From Gnetum montanum (Eukaryota; Streptophyta; Gnetopsida; Gnetales; Gnetaceae): DNA of 64,000 nt. The translations under genes were made by a program, and so were the position numbers. The notes beneath the pieces are model-generated. The model did no database searches. It was not told the DNA's origin and was given only the letters and a program-made list of their open reading frames with translations. Where the stretch lies: the NCBI GenBank assembly GCA_015680685.1, contig MNCI01026340.1, positions 263,777-327,776 on the forward strand. Reading direction: 5' to 3'. Shown piece by piece: positions 54,426 to 64,000 of the stretch; the first letter of the stretch is position 1; every line of letters begins with the position of its first letter.

Positions 54426-55523
54426 TGTGGACCTTTTGGTATGTCAAAACATTAAGAAAAATGGAGAACAAAGTTGTTTGTGTGATTGTTATGCTTGTAG
54501 GCCACATACTTGGATCAAGCCAAGAAAGATTGCAGAAACTTGATGAACATGAGAAAGGAATGATGAATTCAAAGGACAAAGAAAGTTAAAGAAAGACATC
54601 TCTAGTAAATAGTAGATGTCTTGGTAGAATTGGAATGAATAGAGGCAAAGATGCCTTCAAGAAATAGCAAACGTCTTTCATTAGGCAAAGACATCTTCCA
54701 CTAGGCAAAGACATCTTCATAGAATGAAGGTAGGTTCTAAAAAGATGTCTTCGATCAGACAAAGATGTCTTCTAGAATGAAGATTTCAAAAAGACTTCTT
54801 TCCTAGAAAAATACTTCTTCCTAGAAATGGAGGCAAATACATAAAGATGTCTCAGACATGAAGAAGATGTCTTCCATGACTATTAGCGATAGTTGCTTAG
54901 TTGTTGCATGAGTTCCAAGATGGATTTAGGAACATGGTAGCTATAAGAAGACATCATATGCATTGGAAAATGTGCTAGCTTGTGTACAATCATTGTAAAA
55001 TCATTTGTTTATCATTGTAATCTTTGTTGCTCTTCATTATATCATCATTTGCTCATTGTAAAGTGTGTTGTACCTCAACATACAAGGATTAGCAAACTAG
55101 GTTGCCTTTATCTCTTGTAATTGTTCTCTCTTGTTGCCCTGTGGGGTTGATCTTGCTTGAGCTTGTCAGGATCCTATGAGATTAAGTTGTTAGTGCTATG
55201 GTACAACACTTCGTAGTGGAGCTCAAAATTATAAAGGTTGTGGAAGCCTAGAAATCACATTCCAAGCTTGATGGGACCTTGCTGGGTTGAGTGGTTAGCA
55301 TTGTGGTACAACACTCTAGAGCAAGGCTTGAAGATTATACAGGGTATGGACCCTTCAACCACAATTTGGAAGGAACAAAGTTTAGAGGTGTGCTTGCAAA
55401 CTACCCTTTGAGTGTAGACTATCCAAGTTGGGAAACCATGTTAAAATTAGTCTGCTCTTGATGTCAAGGAATTAAAATTTGGAAAGCTTAGTCATCCCTC
55501 CCTTCTAAGTTCAAAGATCCACA
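54426..55523 (+). repeat. Left LTR of the Sirevirus-like copia
   Basis: 1098 bp from TGTGGACCTTTTGG to GATCCACA. Between about 54590 and 54890 it carries some eight exact copies of AGA(C/T)(A/G)TCT (AAGATGTCTTC or AAGACATCTTC) and several variants. A TATA-like CTATAAGAAG follows at 54941. The five bases before it are TTACT. Confidence 0.88.
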
Positions 55524-55525
55524 AG

Positions 55526-55537
55526 TGGTATTGGAGA
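55526..55537 (+). promoter_or_regulatory. Primer binding site (initiator tRNA-Met type), left
   Basis: TGGTATTGGAGA lies two bases after the LTR end; the plant initiator-Met complement begins TGGTATCAGAGC. Three positions differ. Confidence 0.7.
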
Positions 55538-55639
55538 TTGATACTCTATGTCAATCTTCAAGAGTGAACATGTAAGGGATACTCAACATCAGACACATCT
55601 AGACAAGGAACATAATGTACATCATAAACTGGCAAGTTC

Positions 55640-57430
55640 AATTCATTTGTGACATCTGTTATCATGATAAGTATCTTATTCCCTTTCTTACTCATAGAAA
55701 GATAAAAAAAGGATGCTTATAAAGTTGACAATTCTTGTGATTATTAAAATGATGCTTCTTTTGAAGATAGGTATGAGATATTTTGCTATAACATTCTTTC
55801 TTTCCAAAATTTCTGCATTAAAATAAAAGATTCTTTACATGCCAAGGAAATAAAAATCAAAGTGCTTACTGATGAATGCTCTTATCTCAAAAAGGAAAAC
55901 TCAAACCTTAGGGCTGAGAAAAAATTGATTAAAATGGTTGAGCAAGTGAACAAGAGCTCTATGGAGAAATCCAAAAATCAAAAATAATGTTTCTCTAGGT
56001 TTGGAAAATCTCTTAAAAATTTAAAATGCTTCTTTTATGGTAAACACATTCATATTCAAGCTTGTTGTTATCTTAGAATGCATTACCACTCTTGGTCTTT
56101 GCAAAATCGACATAGAAAGCAAACCATGCAGGTTTGGAGAGAAAAAGAAGAAAAGATAGAAAAGAATTTGATGGCTCAAGTTACTCTCTCAAATGACAAC
56201 ACTAGTACATGGTATATTGATAGTGGGTGTTCAAGGGACATGACAGGTCAAAAATCCTACTTTACCCATTTCAAGGAACAAAGTTGTGGTACAATCACTT
56301 TTTGAGATTATATGGAAGTATCCATAATAGGGATTGGTACCATAGGAGGAAAAGATAAGGGGTTACCAACTGTGAAGAAAGTGTTTTTCATTGATGGATT
56401 AAAACATAATCTTGTTAGTGTTAGTCAACTTTGTAATTCAAATTTTAATGTTATTTTTTCAAAAGAAAGTTGTAGAATACAAGATTTATCTACTAGAAAT
56501 GTTGTGATTGAAGGATCTAGAAAAGGAAATGTGTACAACTATTTTTGGAAATTCCACTAACCTTAAATCCAAGTTTCTACTAAGTTGTGTAGATGATACA
56601 CATCTTTGGCATAGGAAGCTAGGCCACATAAATAAGGAAATTCTCCAGACCATGGTATCAAAAGAAATGGTTCATGGTCTTTCTAAGCTTAGGATTTCAA
56701 TTTAAATACATGTGAATCCTATCAAAAAAGAAAAAATATGAGGGTAAGATTTGGTAAGAAAAATTGTATTTCTATTGCTTGTTCCTTAGATCTACTTCAT
56801 ATGGATGTGGTTGGTCCAATTCAAACTCTCATCTTAGTAAAGAAATTTTTTTTTGACCATTGTTAATGATTACTCTTGCTTTACTTGGGTTGCTTTTTTG
56901 TATCACAAAGATGACGTGTTTGATTATTTTTTAAGAATTAGTAATGAAATCTAGAAAGAAAAAGGATATGGTATTAAGGTTATTAGAAGTGATAATGGAG
57001 GTGAGTTCAAAAATGCAAAATTTGAATAGTTTTGTCAAATGAACAACATTCTACATCAATTCTTTGCTGCAAGAACTCCTTAACAAAATGGTATAGTTGA
57101 ATGGAAGAACAAAATCCTAAATGAGATGGGAAGGGAAATATTAAATGATCAAAGCCTTCTTCATCACTTTTGGGTTGAAGCCATTAATACTACCTGATAC
57201 ATATCCAAAAGAGTTCTGGTCAAAAGATTCATCTCTAAAACTCCTTATGAATTATGGACTAGCAAAAAATATTTAGTAGCTTATTTTCATGTTTTTGGTT
57301 CAAAATGACATATTTTAAATGATAAGGATAACTAAGAAAGTTTGATGAAAAAGTCAATGAAGGAATATTCCTAGGATATTCTCTAGTTAGTAGAGCATAC
57401 AAAGTGTTTAACAAAAGAACAAATATGGTG
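55640..57430 (+). pseudogene. Copia Gag end, protease and integrase
   Basis: Order on the plus strand: a K/E-rich Gag tail (LKKENSNLRAEKKLIKM, 55893-55943), a zinc knuckle KCFFYGKHIHIQACCY (about 56028-56075; the second C is Y), protease STWYIDSGCSRDMTG with DSG at 56219-56227, GLKHNLVSVSQLCNSNF (about 56398), the pre-integrase LWHRKLGHINKEIL (about 56605), CESYQKRKNMRVRFGK (zinc-binding end, 56714), DLLHMDVVGPIQT (integrase core, 56791), RSDNGGEF (56986-57009), NGIVEWKNK (about 57088) and KTPYELWTSKK (57238). Frame changes and stops occur, for example at 56302, 56703 and 57028. Confidence 0.85.
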
Positions 57431-57759
57431 GAGGATACTATAAATGTCGAAAAAGATGATTATGACATTGCTTATCCTTAACCTGATGATGAAGCTATTC
57501 CTATTCAAAAATCATCTAGCTCAACTTTAGTGCAATATGACAAAAATTCAGAAACTAGTAGTGATCATGAAGAGGAAGAAAATTATGATGTTCAAGAGAT
57601 ATCTCCCACTCTATCAAAAATGCCCAGACTTTGCAAAACTCATTCTCTCAATGATGTAATTGGGGAAGTTCAAGATGGTTTCCATACTAGAAGTCAAATC
57701 AAAGAAATGTATGCCTTTTCTACATATCTCTCTCAAATTGAACCTAAAATCTTTAAGAA

Positions 57760-59258
57760 AGATGAAAAAGAGGAAGGATGGATTTCAACTATGCAAGATG
57801 AACTTATTCAATTTGCTAGAAATGATGTATGGGAGTTAACACCTAGACCCACTGATAAACTTATCATTGGAAAAAAATGGATCTTTAGAAACATGATTGA
57901 TGATAATGGAAACATCATTAAAAAAGGCTAGATTGGTTGTCAAAGCATACAACGAATAAGAAGGGATAAATTTTGATGAAGTTTTTACTCCTGTTGCTAG
58001 GCTAGAATCTATTAGACTTATTCTTGCCTATGCTAGTATTAACAACATCAAGAAGCTCTGGTAAATGGATGTGAAAAGTGCCTTCTTAAATGGAATCATA
58101 CAAGAAGAAGTTTACATTGAACAACCTAAAGGATTTTTTGGTTCCATCAAGACTGATCATGTCTACAAGCTCAAGAAAGCACTAAGATCTTAAACAAGCT
58201 CCAAGAGCTTAGTATGAAAGGCTTTCTCAACACCTCACATCAAATGGATTTGAAAGAGGTAAAGTTGATGTCACATTATTTCTTAAAAGAGAAGGTAAAG
58301 ATCTTCTAATTGGTCAAATCTATGTTGATGATATTAGTTTTGGTGCCACTAATGAAATTCTTTGCAAGAAATTTTTTGATCTCATGCATTTTGAATTTGA
58401 AATGAGCATGATGGAAGAACTTAAGAACTTTCTTAGGTTTCAAATCTATCAAACAATTGATGAAACCTTCTTATGTCAAACTAAATATGTAAAAGATCTT
58501 CTACTCAAATATGGCTTGGCCGATGTTAAAGTTAAAGGTAATCCAATGGCTACAAATTCTAAACTCGTTAAGGATGATCAAAATAAGCTAGTTGATCCCA
58601 TGCTTTATAGAGGTATGATTGGTAGTCTTCTTTATCGAATTGCAAGTTGACCAAATATAGCTTTAAGTGTAGGATTATGTGCTAGATATCAATCAGTCCC
58701 AAAAGATTCTCATTACCAAGCTGCTAAATGTATTTTTCACTAGCTAGTTAGGGCTTTTGGTATCCAATGGATTCCTCCCTTAATCTTGTTAGTTATTGTG
58801 ACACAAATTGAGCAAGTTGCTATGATGATTGCCATAGCACTAGTGGCAACTATTTCTTCTTGAGGAGAAGTCTTGTCTCTTGGATAACTAAGAAACAAAC
58901 CTCTACTACTCTCTCAATAGCAGAAGTTGAATATATTTTTGCTAAGAGTTTTTGTGCCTAATTACTTTTGATGAAAGAAACTCTCATAGACTTAGGAGTA
59001 AATTCAGATTCAACTCCTAGTTATTGTGATAACAAGAGCATCATCAACATGACAAAGACTCTCATTCAACATTCTCATACCAAACATATTGAAATTCACT
59101 ACCATTTCATATAGGAACAAACACAACATGGTCATGTAAGGCTAGAGTTCATTGGAATTGAGAGTCAACTAGCTAATACCTTTACCAAACCTCTAGATGA
59201 ACATTGACTAGCATCTCTATGCAAAGATATGGGGATAGGATCTTGTCCTATCATGTGA
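57760..59258 (+). pseudogene. Copia reverse transcriptase and RNase H
   Basis: RT begins with EEGWISTMQDELIQFARNDV (57769-57828) and KKWIFRNMIDDNGNIIKK. It continues with EGINFDEVFTPVARLESIRL (57962), MDVKSAFLNGI (58069), the catalytic YVDDISFGATNE from 58321, and KNFLRFQIYQTIDETFLCQT with MLYRGMIGSLLYR (58384-58647). RNase H has SWITKKQTSTTLSIAEVEYI (about 58879), SYCDNKSIINM and HTKHIEIHYHFI, ending FIGIESQLANTFTKPLDEH. Stops replace likely Q or W codons: TAA before MDVKSAF, TAG in APRA-YERLS, TAA in NE-EGINF. Confidence 0.88.
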
Positions 59259-59450
59259 GTCTTTTCATTTTTCCTTTTTTACTCTAGATAAAAAAAAAAC
59301 AACAAAAAAAACACCAAAAATATTTTTTTCCATGCATTTATTTAGGGGAAGTATTGCCTCACCTGTTTGGTCATGGCCAAAAAGAGGGAGAAGTAGCTAA
59401 TGTGTTTTACATACTAGACTAATCCATTTTCTTAAGTTTAGGACATTACC

Positions 59451-59463
59451 AAAAGGGGGAGAT
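59451..59463 (+). promoter_or_regulatory. Polypurine tract
   Basis: AAAAGGGGGAGAT directly precedes the right LTR; it primes plus-strand DNA synthesis in Sirevirus-like elements. Confidence 0.85.
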
Positions 59464-60567
59464 TGTGAACCTTTTGATATGTCAAAACGTTAAGAAAAAT
59501 TGAGAACAAAGTTGTTTGTGTGGTTGTATGATTGTTATGCTTATAGGCCAAGTACTTGGATCAAGACAAGAAAGATTGCAGAAGGTTGATGAACATAAAT
59601 AAGGAATGATGAATTCAAAGGACAAAGGAAGTTAAAGAAAGACAACTCTGGGGAATAGCAGATGTCTTGGCAAAATTGGAATGAACACATGCAAAGATGT
59701 CTTCAAGAAACAATAGATGTCTTTCATCAGGTAGAGACATCTTTCACCAGGCAAAGACTTCTTCATAGAATAAAGGCAAGTTCTAGAAAGATGTCTTCCA
59801 TTAGACAAAGACGTCTCCTAAAATGGAGATTTTAGAAAGACATCTTTCGTAGACAAAGGTGTCTTCCCAGAATTGGAGGCAAATACAGAAAGACATCTCA
59901 AGCACAAAGAAGATGTCTTCCATGACCATTAGTGACCATTACCTAGCCATTGCATGAGTTCCAAGATGGATTTAGAAACATGACAACTATAAGAAGACAT
60001 CATATGCATTGGGAAATGTGCTAGCTTGTGTACAATCATTGTAAAATCATTTGTTTATCATTGTAATCTTTGTTGCTCTTCATAGTACCATCATTTATTC
60101 ATTGTAAAGTGTGTTGTATCTTAATGTACAAGGATTAGCAAACTAAGTTGCATATATTCCTTGTAATTGTTTTCTCTTGTTGCCTTGTGGGGTTGATCTT
60201 GGTTAAGATTGTTGGGATCCTGTGGGATTGAGTTGTTGGTGTTGTGGTACAACACTCTAAAGTGGAGATCAAGATCGTAAAGGTTGTGGAAGCCTAGAAG
60301 CCACATTCCAAGCTTGACAGGAGCTTGCAGGGTTGAGTGGCTAGTGTTATGGCATAGAAATCCTAAGCAGGCCTTGAAGATTGTATAGGATGTGGAACCT
60401 TCAACCATCAGTTGGAAGGAATAAAGTCTAGAGGTGTGCTTACGAACTACCCTGTGAGTGTGGACTATCCAAGTTGGGGAACAACGTTAAAATTAGCATG
60501 CTCTTAGTGTTAAGAAATTAAAATTTGGGGAATTTGTTCATCCCCCTTCTAAGTTTAATGATCCACA
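59464..60567 (+). repeat. Right LTR of the Sirevirus-like copia
   Basis: 1104 bp from TGTGAACCTTTTGA to GATCCACA, clearly similar to the left LTR over its full length with scattered substitutions. The palindrome block (about 59640-59915) again has eight or nine AGA(C/T)(A/G)TCT units. Confidence 0.88.
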
Positions 60568-60569
60568 AG

Positions 60570-60868
60570 TGGTATAAGAGCCTGGTACTCTATGTCAATC
60601 TTCAAGAGTGAACATGGAAGGGATACTCAACATCCGACACATCTAGACAAGGAGCATAATGTACATCATAAACTAGTGCACTCAATTCATTCATGACATT
60701 TCTTATCAAGGTAGGTATCTAATTCCCTTTCTTACGTACAAAACGATAGAGAAAGATGCTTGTAAAGTTGATAGTTCTTGTGATTATTAAAATGACACTT
60801 CTTTTGAAGATAGGTATGAGATATTTTGCTATAGCATTCTTTCTTTCCAAATTTTGTCCATTGAAATA
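60570..60868 (+). mobile_element. Second primer site and 5' internal sequence after the right LTR
   Basis: TGGTATAAGAGCCTGGTAC at 60570 is a better match to the initiator-Met primer site than the left one. The following ~290 bases match 55530-55825 (GGGATACTCAACATC, TTTTGAAGATAGGTATGAGA). Similarity stops at about 60868, where gypsy sequence takes over. Confidence 0.82.
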
Positions 60869-61375
60869 GAGTCAATCCACTCTATCATTGAGCAAGCTTT
60901 ACTTAGGTGAAATGGGTATCAAACCATGCTCAACTTTCATGACAATGAGGTAAAGATCAACTTGTGGAATGGATAAGTGCTATTTTCACCTCTCCGCATT
61001 ACCATATGTGTTGGCAAGTTTAAGATTCATCGCATTCATGTGGATGATGGAGTAGCAACTAATGTGATACCATTTTCCATTGTTAACAAACTAGGCTTAA
61101 CTAAAAACATCCAATGCACCGTTACTTCTACACTCAAGTCATTTAATGAATCACAAGTAGTAGTTCGAGGTTCTATCACCTTGGATTTCATAACTAGAGA
61201 ATAGTTTCCCACATCTGCTAACTTCCTAGTAGTTGGAGAAACATCCAGTTTGAACTTGATCATGGGAGGGCCATGTCTAGTAAAGCTTCAAGGGGTTTCA
61301 TCTCCAATACATCAAGAGATTCAATTGTTGTACAAGGATGAAAAAATTGTGATCTGCAGGGACAATGTGTCGTAA
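60869..61375 (+). pseudogene. Ogre/Tat-like gypsy aspartic protease region
   Basis: The plus frame reads SPLRITICVGKFKIHRIHVD, DGVATNVIPFSIVNKLGLT (active-site region VDDG at about 61040-61051, where DNG or DTG is usual), LKSFNESQVVVRGSITLDF, LIMGGPCLVKLQGVSSPIHQ and KDEKIVICRDN. This follows the 'VD.GS..N..P...L.KL', 'V..F.....V.G.I.L.', 'LLGRPW....GVV.S..HQ' plan of Ogre/Tat proteases. Stops lie at 60909, 60974, 61202 and 61372, mostly at probable W or Q codons. The RT part does not follow. Confidence 0.72.
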
Positions 61376-61763
61376 CCCTCTGTCAACAATGTCAACATTG
61401 ATTGAAGTTTAGAGGTGGAGTCTCAAGAGGAACTCTCGAAAGTGAGGTTGGGGCCAAAAACAACACTGACAACAATAATAATGATCATGCCAATGCTTTC
61501 AATTCTACAACATTAAATAACCAATGAGAATACCTACCAATTATCGTATTAGATGAGAAGCATGGTGAACATAAGATCATACAAAAGGAGTCCCTTGATC
61601 TATCAGGGATTAGGCAACAAATACATTATAGACATCTTATCCCTTCTTTTTTCAATGGCCATTTGTTTACCTTTGCAACCTTATGTCATGTTTCATTGTC
61701 AGTTTTATCATTATATGCTCTATTGATGCTATCCTATACTTGCTAGGCAAGTATGGACCATGA
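61376..61763. other. No recognisable feature
   Basis: Sequence after the gypsy protease. It may be the linker toward RT in the same element, but no RT motif follows. Confidence 0.35.
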
Positions 61764-61878
61764 CTTGCGAAGGCCTAAAATTGGTAGCACAATGGCCTGC
61801 CTAGGCTTAAAACTAATGATCCACCAAGGCCTAAAACTAATGAAGCCATGGTCTGCCAAGGCCTAAAACATGTGAATT
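61764..61878. repeat. Short tandem repeat, GCCAAGGCCTAAAACTAATGA type
   Basis: Four imperfect copies of AAGGCCTAAAA(C/T)T with flanking TGGTCTGCC-like text at about 61768, 61802, 61824 and 61857; unit length varies from 25 to 38 bases. Confidence 0.6.
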
Positions 61879-62611
61879 TGTGACCTCCCTTCTATCCTAG
61901 TTATGTGTACATTGTGCCCTATTTGTTTCCTTGCATTATGTGCAATTTTTAGTTTATGAATTATGCCTTATTTTACATCATTTCATTTCAGATTTTTTAT
62001 TGTCAACACCTTATTTTGTATGAACCTATTTCCTTTTATGAAAAAATAAAACACATAAAAAAAAACTAAGAATATAAAACATTAAAAACCAAAGATGTTA
62101 GCTTATGACCAAAGATTCCCATCCAAAAAAATAAAGCAATAGCCATGATTGCATAGTGTAATCAAAGGTATATTTAAATGCATTCAATTCTGTTGTATCC
62201 ATTGGTGATGACACTGACATGAAAAGATTTGGGACTATGATGCTTTTGTCGAGCTACATGGTGCCATGATAATTGGATGTTGGTCAAGTGCAAAATATGC
62301 CAAGGTTTTGGGACATAATCACAAGGATTGGTAAAGTGTGTTCTAGCCAACTAGGGACCATTTTGTAGTGCCTCCTTGTTGATGAGTCCAAGGTAACTTG
62401 GATGGTTTGTCCCATGTTGCTGAGAAAAAAATTGTGATAGCACCCTTCTTCAAAACTACTTAGCGTACATTTAGTTTTTAGTGAAGAAGCAGAGCAATTT
62501 TTACCCCCAATTCTATATAGTCGCTATTTTTCTCCACTAAGAATTCAACTTTGTGCTTCTTCTTTTTGTTGATGTTGTTGCCTATGTCTTCTATGCATCA
62601 GGAGTGGCACT
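61879..62611. other. No recognisable gene
   Basis: AT-rich sequence without a supported frame, up to the start of repeat R copy 3. Confidence 0.35.
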
Positions 62612-64000
62612 ATGTTTGTTGTTGTGAATGTTGAAATGGTTGGGTTGTGTGTGAAATTGTAATTGGCTATAATAAAAGAGATCCAACTATCTTTTTCAAA
62701 TATTACGAGTTGTTGGAGATTCCTATATTGTTCAATCACTTAGTCTATACAGTCCCTATAGTACAATACTTGTAAGAAATAAATTTTTGCAAAAACTTTT
62801 AAGCATAATTTTGGCAAGCTACTCCTAATTTGCCCCAAAAAGAATGTTCCACAAAAAACCTAGAAATACAACAAGATTTAATGGACTTAGAAAGAGAAAG
62901 AAAAGAAAGCAGAATTGTGTGAAATCTCAAGTTTTTAAGCAAGATAAATTGACATGAGGAAACACTTCATAATAAAGCTATTCTTAATTCAATAACTATG
63001 AATTTTCCAAACTTTTTAAGCTCAATAAGTAATTTCATGAAGACAATCTTATTATACTACAAAAAATTGCTGCATAAATGACAAAGTACGAGTCTCTATT
63101 TTGGCTAGTTAATAGTTGTCAAAGATTACATTCAACAGAGTTTTCAAAAAAAAAAAAAAAATTGACAATTTCTAGATTGAAAGACCAAGGCAATACACTT
63201 TAAAAATCAAGAAGCTATTTCAATCATTTCAAAATACCAAAGATTTTCTTAAATTCTCTATGCTCAAAATAGGCAATTTCATGAAGACATTACTATTAAA
63301 TTGCTTTTGAGGCTTTTCAACAACATAAGCTCTTCTATGGAAAATCTTAATAGAAGTCTAATATTGCGTAAAAATAGAACTATAAAAGCAACCTAGGAAA
63401 AATTCCAAAGCTAAATGCCAAGCATGATACTATCTAAACCTTTAGCTAAGTAACTAAAAAAAAATGGGAAAGAATGAACTCATAGGATTATAACAAAGAA
63501 GCCAAATTGTTATCTTTAGCAAGCCATGCTTTTACAATGTTCAAGTTGTTTCACCCAATCTTCTTCATTCTTCTTTTTTTTTGAAGGCCCTTTGATAGTG
63601 ACCTTAGGGTAGTTACAATAATTGTGGAACATTAAGGGTGTTACAAATATCTAGGGAATTAATTTATAACCATCCTAGAAGTGAAAACTTCCAAAGAAAC
63701 TTATAAGAAATTTAAGTTATGGTAACCAAGTGTTTCCTTGGTAATAAATACCATGTAGATCACCATAGGAAGTTAAAAAAAATTGAAAAATATATGCCAA
63801 AGTTGGTAAGTGTTCCATAAGAGACTAGAAATATCTTGGAGAATTAAAAAAAATTTCCTATGCAAAGTAAAATTAGATTTATCAAACATTCATAAATATT
63901 CTTCTCTTGAGCCATAAACATTTTCCATCTTTTAAAACAATGCAATATATATATATTTTAAAAATAATGTTGTTAAGGCTTCATAGCTTTACTGCCACTT
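62612..64000 (+). repeat. Dispersed repeat R, copy 3 (runs off the window)
   Basis: Starts at TTTGTTGTTGTGAATGTTGA and matches copy 1 (from about 46878) to the window end (GGCTTCATAGCTTTACTGCC against GCCTTCATAGCTTTATTGCC). The part of copies 1 and 2 upstream of this start is not shared. An A-run of 15 lies at about 63150. Confidence 0.72.

Larger units (their letters stand above)
54426..60868 (+). mobile_element. Sirevirus-like copia retrotransposon with partial tandem second unit
   Basis: Two 1.1-kb LTRs (54426-55523, 59464-60567) enclose gag remnants, protease, integrase, RT and RNase H in copia order on the plus strand. LTR ends are TGTGGACC and GATCCACA, a perfect inverted hexamer TGTGGA/TCCACA. 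A polypurine tract lies at 59451-59463. Unusually, the right LTR is again followed by a primer site (60570) and about 300 bases of 5' internal sequence matching 55526-55825. The layout is LTR-body-LTR-partial body, as left by LTR recombination between tandem copies or by one insertion into another followed by deletion. All frames carry stops. Confidence 0.88.

Noticed and set aside
57530-57931. The 133-codon plus-strand frame as a possible host gene
   Set aside because: Its second half is the start of copia RT and its first half the variable integrase-RT linker, so it belongs to the retrotransposon.

Overview
The window is plant nuclear DNA of the kind found in very large, repeat-swollen genomes such as those of gymnosperms. 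It is AT-rich and CpG-poor, with long introns and layer upon layer of old, broken retrotransposons. The organism cannot be fixed from this sequence; a conifer-type genome is my inference. No bacterial operon, phage, CRISPR array, rRNA or tRNA gene was seen. No intact host gene is present. The only host-gene remnants I recognise are an unprocessed pseudogene of FIE (the ESC/EED-type WD40 subunit of Polycomb complex PRC2, minus strand, 7.3-14.1 kb) and one exon of a methylesterase-like alpha/beta hydrolase (50.6 kb). One unidentified exon-like open frame lies at 48.5 kb.

Layout. 0-4.9 kb: remains of two LINEs. 6.0-6.4 kb: a probable copia LTR end. 7.3-14.1 kb: the FIE pseudogene, whose 4.15-kb intron 6 holds a copia pol fragment; that fragment is itself hit by a 43-bp LINE tail. 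15.2-16.9 kb: a pyrimidine-rich degenerate repeat block. 16.9-21.3 kb: a second L1-type LINE, split by a 936-bp solo LTR. 22.3-30.1 kb: LTR and gag start of a Sirevirus-like copia, split by a gypsy element (22608-29545) with both LTRs, a tRNA-Asp primer site and a 5-bp target duplication. 30.1-33.7 kb: a minus-strand copia containing an RTE-type LINE with a 13-bp target duplication. 33.8-34.9 kb: a plus-strand fragment of an extra retroelement ORF ('ORF X'). 34.9-46.0 kb: a second, larger gypsy element with gag, protease, RT, RNase H, integrase, a promoter-like module and a full ORF X. 46-53 kb: interleaved inverted repeats around the host-gene fragments. 53.6-61.4 kb: a gypsy gag/protease split by a Sirevirus-like copia whose second LTR is again followed by a primer site and gag start. 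62.6-64 kb: a third copy of a dispersed repeat.

The most interesting signals are in the gypsy family with the tRNA-Asp primer site (Athila-like). Its LTRs carry, between the LTR start and the TATA box, an array of short palindromes whose core differs from copy to copy (GATATC, GAGGCCTC, GATGTCAT-like) and whose copy number differs even between the two LTRs of one element. A palindrome-plus-TATA module of the same layout sits inside the larger element, upstream of ORF X. ORF X survives in two divergent copies in opposite orientation, so it is a real protein family of the element. The coding frames are broken mainly by stop codons one transition away from CGA, CAG, CAA or TGG, with few indels, which points to deamination of methylated cytosine as the main mode of decay.

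All protein calls rest on reading translated frames by eye against remembered family motifs; no search was run. Two runs of N (24862-25130 and 51668-51739) and a single N at 7554 mark assembly gaps.
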